A stretch of 64,000 bases of DNA, from the NCBI RefSeq assembly GCF_007991655.1, contig NZ_BJYT01000004.1, positions 248,001-312,000 on the forward strand. The letters are read 5' to 3'. The notes under the pieces are model-generated. The model saw nothing but the letters and a program-made list of their open reading frames with translations, searched no databases and had not been told where the DNA came from. Below, in pieces: positions 51,910 to 60,000 of the stretch; position 1 is the stretch's first letter, and every line of letters begins with the position of its first letter. Source of the DNA: Segetibacter aerophilus. Lineage in GTDB: Bacteria > Bacteroidota > Bacteroidia > Chitinophagales > Chitinophagaceae. A program made the translations under genes and the position numbers.

Positions 51910-53208
51910 ATGATTATAGTGTATTTTTTCCCTATGATTTTTCGCCATCTTACTGCTTATTCAATAAACAACTCTATTACTTCCATTGCTTCTAAAGGGG
52001 CGCTTGTTCTAATTGTACTCGTAATTTTTTGTAATCCTTTTCGAGCAGTTGCCCAGCAGATTACTCCCACTAACGATGATATTGATACTACCAATAAAAA
52101 AGATTTGATAGACGTTTTTCAAAAGACTTTTAAATATACTCCCCAGAAGATCCAAAGGAGAGGCAGGAAGAAAGTTTACTTTTCCCTCATACCAACTTCG
52201 TCTGCTGTTCCCGGCGGAGGTAAAGCGCTGATCACCTCTACTTCAGCAGCTTTTTATCTTGGCAACAGAAGAAATACTTTTTTATCGAGCGTAACATTTG
52301 TTCCCTACTTAAACTTCAAGGGACGTTATTCGCTTGGCTTTAGAAATAACATTTATACCAATAAGAACAAGTGGAATATCCAGGGCGACACGCGTTTTTC
52401 TTTATACCCCGAATATGTGTATGGAACCAACCAGACCAACAACCAAAACAATCGATTGTTAATCACTTATAAATATTTCAGATTTTATCAAACACTCTTA
52501 AAACAGTTAAAACCTTACCTGTTAGCAGGTATCGGTTATAACCTCGACTATCATATCAACATACAAACGGTAGGAGATACGATTGGACTTCCTAAATTTT
52601 TGGGCTACCCTCATGGCACAGCTACAAATCAAAATTCTGTCTCTTCCGGCATCACCTTTAACCTTCTCTACGACTCAAGGAATAACTCTTTAAACCCGTT
52701 GCCTGGCGCATATCTGAACCTCATCTACCGGGTCAATCCCTATATACTTGGAAATGGCGATAACACATGGAAATCGATATACCTCGATGGCCGTAAGTAC
52801 ATTGAATTAACCGGGCAAAAAAGAAAAGTCCTGGCGTTATGGAGTTATGTCTGGACTGCTCTAAATAATAACGTTCCTTACCTCGATCTACCGGCCATAG
52901 GGTACGAGCCATATCAAAGATCCGGGCGGGGAATTGAGCAAAACCGCTACCGTGGTAAAAGCCTCGTTTATATGGAAGGCGAGTACCGCAGTGACTTGCG
53001 CGACGATGGGTTGCTAGGCTATGTTGTGTTTGCAAACATGACTACCACAACAGGCCCGGGAGATGGAAAATTTACAGGACCTCACCCAGCCATGGGAGCA
53101 GGACTTCGTGTAAAATTTAACAAGCGCTCAAACACCAATATAGCAATTGACTTTGGAGTAAGCCAGGGCCATTCAGCACTTACACTAAATCTTGGGGAGG
53201 TGTTTTAA
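51910..53208 (+). CDS. BamA/TamA-like outer-membrane beta-barrel protein
   Basis: 432-residue protein with an N-terminal export signal (hydrophobic segment ALVLIVLVIFCNPFRAVAQ) and a C-terminal barrel. The barrel (about 95-432) has many alternating strands, an omp85-type ending in LTLNLGEVF, and PGGGKALITSTSAAFYLGN near its start. There are no POTRA domains, so it is a short single-barrel member of the surface-antigen family. A second ATG at 51934 is also possible. Its stop overlaps that of the cyclase gene on the other strand. Confidence 0.82.
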   Translation: MIIVYFFPMIFRHLTAYSINNSITSIASKGALVLIVLVIFCNPFRAVAQQITPTNDDIDTTNKKDLIDVFQKTFKYTPQKIQRRGRKKVYFSLIPTSSAVPGGGKALITSTSAAFYLGNRRNTFLSSVTFVPYLNFKGRYSLGFRNNIYTNKNKWNIQGDTRFSLYPEYVYGTNQTNNQNNRLLITYKYFRFYQTLLKQLKPYLLAGIGYNLDYHINIQTVGDTIGLPKFLGYPHGTATNQNSVSSGITFNLLYDSRNNSLNPLPGAYLNLIYRVNPYILGNGDNTWKSIYLDGRKYIELTGQKRKVLALWSYVWTALNNNVPYLDLPAIGYEPYQRSGRGIEQNRYRGKSLVYMEGEYRSDLRDDGLLGYVVFANMTTTTGPGDGKFTGPHPAMGAGLRVKFNKRSNTNIAIDFGVSQGHSALTLNLGEVF

Positions 53209-55187
53209 GCAGTTAGTGAAGTTCCAGACGTTGCTTCCAGGGGAGAATGATTTTTATTGGAGGAAGTATCAATTAATTTGTAGTCGATTATTTCATGCTC
53301 TATAAAGTACATATCAATATCTCCTACGTTCTTAGCATAAATTTTTCCCCGATGATTACAAGCAAATCTGTCTTTTATAACTTGAAATACGGAGTTAGAA
53401 ACATTTACCTTTCCCGGAGCACCGTTGCTTTCCATCCTGCTTGCGATGTTTACAGTATTGCCCCATATATCGTAAGCATATTTTTTCTTACCAACCACTC
53501 CTGCTACAACGGGCCCAACATGTATTCCCAATCTAATAGCCCAGCATTCGCGTCCTAAACTTTGGCATCGGTCGTTATAATCTTCGATATATTTCTGAAT
53601 TTCCAATCCGGCTTTGACCATATTATACACGTAGTCATTATCGGTTCCTGATAAGCCCGCTGCACACATGTATGAGTCTCCAATAGTTTTAATTTTCTCC
53701 AGCCCGTATTTATCTATAATATTATCAAAGGCTATAAAGCAAGTATTGAGTTCTTCTACAAGTTCGCCAGGAGACATTTTTTCAGCAATGGCGGTGAACC
53801 CTTTAAAATCGGTAAACAAAACAGCTACTTTGTCGTAGTGCTTTGGGGTTGCATGCCCTGTCGTTTGCAATTCGGTTGCTACTTCCTGTGGAAGTATATT
53901 GAGTAATAAATTTTCAATCTGAACTTTTTGCCTGTCTAAAATTGTGTTCGTTTTTGCTTTTATCCGATAGTTTCGGTAAATAACAAATGCGATGATTAAA
54001 AGCAAAATGGCCCCAATGGCAAGGGTGTTTCTTGCAAAACGCTGGCGTTGTACTTCTGCCTCAGTCAATTTTTTATCTTTTGTAAGAAGGTTAATCTCAC
54101 CTTGCTTTTTTGTCAGATCAAAGTCAAATTGAAAGTCTTTAAGTTTTTTTGCAGTTTCTACATTGTAAAGCGTGTCTTTAATATTCGCGTACTTTGACTT
54201 AAATAAATAAGCATTTGAAAAATCGCCAATCTTAGAATAAGCGAGCGCCATTTCTACATAAATTTCTTTCAACTCTATATTGGCCTGCAACTCTTCTCCT
54301 AACAGCTTTGCTTTTTGATAGTAACCTATGGAACTCTTATAATCTTTTTGTTCGCTGTATACATTTGCCATGCCTTTTAATGCACGCATTTGTTGCATTT
54401 TGTCGTTTATTTTCTTAGAAATAAACATAGCCTTAGAATGATTGATCCGAGCCATGTTATAGTCTCCTGTTTTAAGATATAACTTTCCTATTCCATTATA
54501 AGCGTAAGCAGCACTAGCAGAATTATTATTTGCCTTAAAGGCTTTATTGTAGTAGGTTAAAGCATTAAGATTATCCCCTTTATCGAAATAGGTTTCGCCA
54601 ATGTTTACAGCTATTACGCCATAAGCCTCTTTGTTACCCATTTCTTCACTTACAGGCAATGCTTTCAAAAAATAGTTGATGGCCCTCGGATCTTTTTTGT
54701 TATGATAAATGCTGCCTATGTTTGCTAGCGCCGTCAGAATTCTTAACTTATCACCGGTTTCTTCAGCAATTTTCAATGACTCCAAACAATACTGAAGTGC
54801 TTTAGCATCATCCCCCTGATCGGCGTAAACACTGCCGATATTGTTTAAGAGATTCGATATTCCGATCTTATTTTTTTGCTCGCGAAAAATCTTCAATGAC
54901 TGCTCATAGTAGTCAAGTGCCTCAACATGCTTCCCTTGGACTTTAGTGACAAGTCCCATGCTTTTTAGTGCATAGGCCTCCCCGATAGGAAAATGAATTC
55001 TTCGCGCCATTTCTTTTGCACGTATTGCCACGCTCAGAGATTTTGCAGGATCCTCATTAGATAATGTTTTACTTTCCTGCAATAATTTGTTTACATAAGC
55101 AGTGTCTTCTTTAGGAGCAACCTGGCCCATTGCAGGACTGATTGCAGCCACGGCAATGCACAGAAACAATTGTAACAGAGCTTTCAT
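53205..55187 (-). CDS. class III adenylate/guanylate cyclase with TPR repeats
   Basis: 660 residues from the ATG at 55187, which begins a signal peptide (MKALLQLFLCIAVAAISPAM). An earlier ATG at 55247 would block it. About six or seven TPRs (40-360) face the periplasm. A membrane helix (about 390-410) follows, then a short coil and the cyclase domain (about 450-645). The catalytic set is VAVLFTDFKGFTAI (metal Asp), EKIKTIGDSYMCAA, GIHVGPVVAGVVG and YDIWGNTVNIASRM. Lys in EKIKTIGD and Asp in YDIWGN favour ATP over GTP. It is a likely sensor linking external TPR interactions to cAMP. Confidence 0.92.
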   Translation of the reverse strand: MKALLQLFLCIAVAAISPAMGQVAPKEDTAYVNKLLQESKTLSNEDPAKSLSVAIRAKEMARRIHFPIGEAYALKSMGLVTKVQGKHVEALDYYEQSLKIFREQKNKIGISNLLNNIGSVYADQGDDAKALQYCLESLKIAEETGDKLRILTALANIGSIYHNKKDPRAINYFLKALPVSEEMGNKEAYGVIAVNIGETYFDKGDNLNALTYYNKAFKANNNSASAAYAYNGIGKLYLKTGDYNMARINHSKAMFISKKINDKMQQMRALKGMANVYSEQKDYKSSIGYYQKAKLLGEELQANIELKEIYVEMALAYSKIGDFSNAYLFKSKYANIKDTLYNVETAKKLKDFQFDFDLTKKQGEINLLTKDKKLTEAEVQRQRFARNTLAIGAILLLIIAFVIYRNYRIKAKTNTILDRQKVQIENLLLNILPQEVATELQTTGHATPKHYDKVAVLFTDFKGFTAIAEKMSPGELVEELNTCFIAFDNIIDKYGLEKIKTIGDSYMCAAGLSGTDNDYVYNMVKAGLEIQKYIEDYNDRCQSLGRECWAIRLGIHVGPVVAGVVGKKKYAYDIWGNTVNIASRMESNGAPGKVNVSNSVFQVIKDRFACNHRGKIYAKNVGDIDMYFIEHEIIDYKLIDTSSNKNHSPLEATSGTSLTA

Positions 55188-55243
55188 AATAACATTTTTA
55201 GCTTTGTAATTGAAAATGCCCTGTTTTATAGGTAAGCACTTAA

Positions 55244-57040
55244 TCAAAGTTTGACAAATCGAAAAGTTTTAAATCCTTCGTTCGTTTTTAATTTCAAGAA
55301 GTAAACTCCCGCTTTAAGGAAGGACACATCTAAATTAATATTATTGCCCGAAATTTTCCTAATACCTTTTGCAGAAACTATCCTTCCACTTGCGTCTGTT
55401 ATTACAATGTCATTTTCCAAAAGAATTCCTGTCGGAGCCTGAAGAACAAGTTGTCCGTGCGTCGGGTTAGGGAATAATGATATTTTGAAAATCTCTGGTT
55501 CTATTGCTTCAACGGCCGTTTCTATTGATTGCCGAGCCATTGCAGGTCCTGCATTACAACGATAAGAAGTTGCGCTGGCAGCTGAAGCAATCGCAGTGGT
55601 GTGAACTGAACCATCTGTACGCAAAGACCACGAAAGCTTTTTGCCGTCAAAAGGTATCTGGAAATAATTAGTTCCCGGATTAATCAGATTAGGAGCGACA
55701 CCACTAAATGTTCCTTCTGCAGTAAAGTAATTGTTCCCGCTTGCGTTGTTAAACGGTATGTAAAAAGGAGTAGAATTTGAATTTGTATAAGAGAACTTAG
55801 CAATATAGTTTGTCTTTGTTCCTTGAGTTACAGTTTCTATACACTCCAACTTGGTTATTACTTTTTTAGCCGTATTGCCAGCAGGATTTACGTACAAAAT
55901 ACCTCGATTGAAAGTAATTTGATAATTCGGATAAGCAGGTAACAATGAAGGCATATTTGGATAAACACCTGCTATTGCACTATTGACGGAAGCAGCTGAG
56001 TAGTTAATGCCAGTGATTTGCTCTGCTCCAATCAGCCCAACTATCATAGAAGTAAATACAGGCAATGGGCCGCCTTGATTTATGTATTTTAGGTCTGCAG
56101 TTATTGAGAGCGGGGCTGGCGATATATTAGCCTTTGTGGTGACAGGAGTAGATGCCAAAGCATAATTAGCTGCGTCGTTTCCCGCTAAAACAAAGCCTGA
56201 ACCAGTTACCACTTTGGCAATGCCAACATTCTTGTTATCAAAATTTTCAGTTCCGTTTATTGCACTAACAACATCAGGCGAAATGACACCAGTCAGAGCT
56301 CTGGTGTTGATAGTCGCTGTAACAGTACCGTCATAAATTTTATTGTTAGCTGTAAAGCTTGCGGTTATCGGTTTTGCAGTGATGTTTGCCAATGCTGTTG
56401 CAGTGGCGGGCTGTAAAATGTAGTTGCCGGACTGGGCACCACTCAATGTAAAGCCAATCCCACTTACTGTTTTTCCATTGCCTGCATTTTTAGTGTCAAA
56501 ACTAGCAGTTCCACTTGTGCCTAATGATACATCGTCAGTGCCAACAATACCTGTCAACGTTCTTGTAGCAATAGATGCAGCTGTATTGCCATCATACACT
56601 TTATTGGAAGCGGTAAACCCTGCGGAAAGGCTTTTTGGGGTGATTGTGAAAGTGCGTGGTACATAATGTAAATTGTAGTTACTGTTTAGCGCAATTGTAC
56701 CTTTTTCAATGTTGTAAGCACCAGCGTTTTGTCCTGCAACTCTTGCTAATTCACCCGAAATATGGTCAGTCCCAACAACTGAACCGGCGGTAACTTTATA
56801 TGTAAGCGGTGGGTCGATTTCGCCGTAAATTTTAGTTATAGGATCAGCTGTAATCGTTATTTCTTTTGCCACTATTGTAGCAGTTCCGGAAAGATAGGTT
56901 ATATCAAAATTTCCGTTTGCAAAAGTGCCGGCAATAACTTTTTGGATGCCAACATCAAGCCCGGTAATCATATTTACAGAGAACATTCCGCTTAATGATC
57001 CTTCTTGAGTTGATAAGTCTGACTCATCCACTATAATCAT
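55244..57040 (-). CDS. C-terminal part of giant T9SS MBG-domain protein (separate frame)
   Basis: 598 residues from the internal ATG at 57040. There is no signal peptide. Five or so MBG/YDG-type beta domains (ITADPITKIYGEIDPPLTYK; SAGFTASNKVYDGNTAASIA; TASFTANNKIYDGTVTATIN) are followed by a SLRTDGSVHTTA domain and a canonical type A T9SS sorting domain (ISLFPNPTHGQLVLQAPTGI; ITDASGRIVSAKG; VYFLKLKTNEGFKTFRFVKL). The frame is open upstream into the octapeptide tract (NNTNIGTGNSNTKA), so this is the missing C-terminus of the 57067-62151 gene. The first gene has the signal peptide and no sorting domain; this one has the reverse. Confidence 0.85.
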   Translation of the reverse strand: MIIVDESDLSTQEGSLSGMFSVNMITGLDVGIQKVIAGTFANGNFDITYLSGTATIVAKEITITADPITKIYGEIDPPLTYKVTAGSVVGTDHISGELARVAGQNAGAYNIEKGTIALNSNYNLHYVPRTFTITPKSLSAGFTASNKVYDGNTAASIATRTLTGIVGTDDVSLGTSGTASFDTKNAGNGKTVSGIGFTLSGAQSGNYILQPATATALANITAKPITASFTANNKIYDGTVTATINTRALTGVISPDVVSAINGTENFDNKNVGIAKVVTGSGFVLAGNDAANYALASTPVTTKANISPAPLSITADLKYINQGGPLPVFTSMIVGLIGAEQITGINYSAASVNSAIAGVYPNMPSLLPAYPNYQITFNRGILYVNPAGNTAKKVITKLECIETVTQGTKTNYIAKFSYTNSNSTPFYIPFNNASGNNYFTAEGTFSGVAPNLINPGTNYFQIPFDGKKLSWSLRTDGSVHTTAIASAASATSYRCNAGPAMARQSIETAVEAIEPEIFKISLFPNPTHGQLVLQAPTGILLENDIVITDASGRIVSAKGIRKISGNNINLDVSFLKAGVYFLKLKTNEGFKTFRFVKL

Positions 57041-57066
57041 TGCTTTTGTATTGCTATTGCCCGTTC

Positions 57067-60000
57067 CTATATTGGTGTTATTGAAAGAGTAAGGGTTTGG
57101 CCATTTGAAAGAGTTAAGGTTTGCCCATTCGACAACGTAAGCGTTTGCCCTTTTGAAAGAGCCAAAAGTTCTGTGTTTGAAAGCGTAAGTGTTTGCCCGT
57201 TTGAAAGCGACAAAAGTTGACTGTTAGAGATGGATATAAGTTCACCATTGGAAAAGATAAAGACCTCTCCGCTATTGCTTAATGTAAGCGTCTGACCATT
57301 AATTAATGTATAAATGACGGAACTACCTGAAGCATTTATTTGTAAGCTTCCCAAAGGTTCCACCTGGCCATTAACGATTACGAACGGTTCTCCATTCGAA
57401 AGGGTAAGGGTTTGACCATTTGACAGAGTTAATGTTTGTCCGTTTGAGATTGTTAACGTTTGTCCATTAGAAAGGGTTAACGTCTGTCCATTAGAAAGAG
57501 TTAACGTCTGCCCGTTAAATAGAGTCGTTAACTCACTATTAGAGAGAGTTAAGGTCTGACCATTTGAAAGCGTTAAAGTCTGACCGTTTGAAAGGGTTAA
57601 AGTCTGCCCATTTGAAAGAGTCAACGTTTGACCATTAGAAAGGGTTAGCGTTTGTCCGTTAGACAGCGTTAAAGTCTGACCATTTGTAAATACTAATGTT
57701 TGAGTATTAGACAGAGTTAACGTTTGGCCGTTAAAAAGAGCTGCGAGCTCATTGTTAGCAAGCGTTAATGTCTGTCCATTAGCAAGGGTCACAACGTCTC
57801 CATTTGAAAGAGTTAAGGTCTGGCCATTTGATAGCGTTAGTGTTTGTCCGTTTGCAAGAGTTGACAGTTGGTTACTCGCGATGGCCCGCAGTTGATTGTT
57901 AGATATAGTAACCAATTCACCATTAATAAGCGTAATCAATTCACCGTTCGAAATCGTAAGTGTCTGCCCATTAGAAAGGGTTGCTAGCACCTCGCCGCTT
58001 GCGGTAACAGTGACACTCTGCACTAATTGAATTTGTCCATCTTGTCTTACGGCCAACTGTCCATTTGCCAATGCTTGAAAGTTGACATTATCAGAAGAGG
58101 TTAGTAACTCGCCGTAATTAAGAGGTACGAGACTGCCGTTGTTCGAAAGGGTTAGCGTTTGCCCATTTCCTAATGATAATAGCAATTCTCCCGTTGCATT
58201 TGTAAGCAAATCGGCGTTTAGTAGTGTTAGGGTCTGCCCGTTATAAACGGTTTGAACATGACGGTCGGCAACAATTCTACTATTAGCCAATCCTCTTAAC
58301 GGACCGCCCGGATAAGCAGGAGTTAGAACCAGTGTGCGATCATTGTTTTTATAATCATTTATCGATTGAGCCGAAAGGTCGATGAGATAACGTTGCACGC
58401 CGATCTTGTCATTGGCTACTGCTGCTGTCAGAGGTATTAAACGATCGTCCTGTAGAGTAAATTTGCGGGCATTTCTAAAAGATTGATACGAAGCCATCAT
58501 GCTCATGTTTGCTATATCTGGTGATGATATAGCTGGAATTACAGTATTATAACCACTTAGGACAGCTAATGCATTATCTGCTACTAGTTGTTTATGCTGT
58601 GTTCTTAGCGCTTGTACCAAAGAGTCTGGATTTGATACGGCAGTTCGATCAAAAGAATAGTCATAAGCTATTTGATTTGGGAACTGACCATACGCCATGG
58701 TAAAACTTTGAGGGGTAATGGTTAGCGGCAACTTTTGAATTTGAAGCTGTGCATCAATAAACCTGTAGTTATACTTTCCAAGCAGCAATTGATCTGCTAA
58801 ATTATTAGGATCAAGAGGATTAGCGACTGTTATCGAGTATTGTCCGATACTGCTTGAATTAGTAGCCCCGGTAGAAAAGGTTAGATGATTTAATTTCAAC
58901 TGGCCAGCGGATAAGCCGCTTGCAATTAACGGTTGTCCATCAACTGTTATTGTTACCTGAAAAGCAGGGTTACGCTCTCCAAATTTTCTTATAACACCCT
59001 GAACCGCTACGACCACGTTTTTCTTCGCAGTTTCAAAAAAATATCTCTTATCTGAGTAGCCGCCGTCCATGTTTCCATTTACAAGGGGTGGGTTATACAC
59101 TTCAATAGCAGGGTTACCCGGATATATTGCACTTCCTGTAAATTCAGGCACGGGAGCAGTAATTTGCTCTGGACTTACGAAGGTTGTTGGCAGGGGATGT
59201 CCAGCAAAATAAATAACGGATCCAGGCTTAAAATCTTCGCCCTGAACCGACACTGTAAATGGCGCCGTTCCGGGGACAACAGCAGGCTCAACTACATGCA
59301 ATTCACCTATAAATGGCAATGGATTTGCAAAGGTGCTCATGGCCGATTCTGCATTTATTAAACCCGCGCCAGCCTCTGGTGTGTAGGCGCTTCCACCCAT
59401 TTGCACTGCAGTGTTTTTCAATAAAACTTTTAGCTGAGCTGGTGTAAGACTGCCAAGTGTGAACTTTTGCTTAGCTTCTTTTATTAGCGCTGCAACTGCG
59501 GCAGCATGAGGTGCAGCGGCAGATGTACCATAAAAATTCGATGTATTATCAGCCTGGGATGTACCTAAGGGCGGGGCATATCCATCAGTGTCAGGACCCA
59601 TATAAACCCTCACATTGACTCCGTCAGGGGCGGTTAAATCAGGCTTTGATCGATCTACTCCATTTACCTTCGTTCCACCGACAGATGAGTAGGGTTCAAC
59701 ATTAAAATCAGAAGGGTTAGCCTCGAAAGCGGGGGTCTGATTATATTTAACTGCACCTACTGCTATAGCATTTGCCGAATTAGCCTGGCCAACTAAAGTA
59801 GATGCTCCTGCATAATTGTTGAACGTTAATCGGCCACGAAATACTACGAACTTAAATTTTAAATTTACAGGAGTACCTGCAGCGCCAACAATCATTATGT
59901 TGGCTGCACGGTCTTCAGTCCCGTTTACCGTAAAAGGTAAAACTTCAATTGGATCTCTTCCAATGTTCACTCTATTAAAGCCAAATAACAAATTCCCCGC

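Noticed and set aside
57067-57090. Programmed ribosomal frameshift in the giant T9SS gene
   Set aside because: No slippery heptamer or strong downstream structure was seen; the junction fits a base lost from a repeat unit.
57086-58243. 24-bp repeats as a CRISPR array
   Set aside because: The repeats lie in frame in a protein, have no unique spacers and code for a regular octapeptide.
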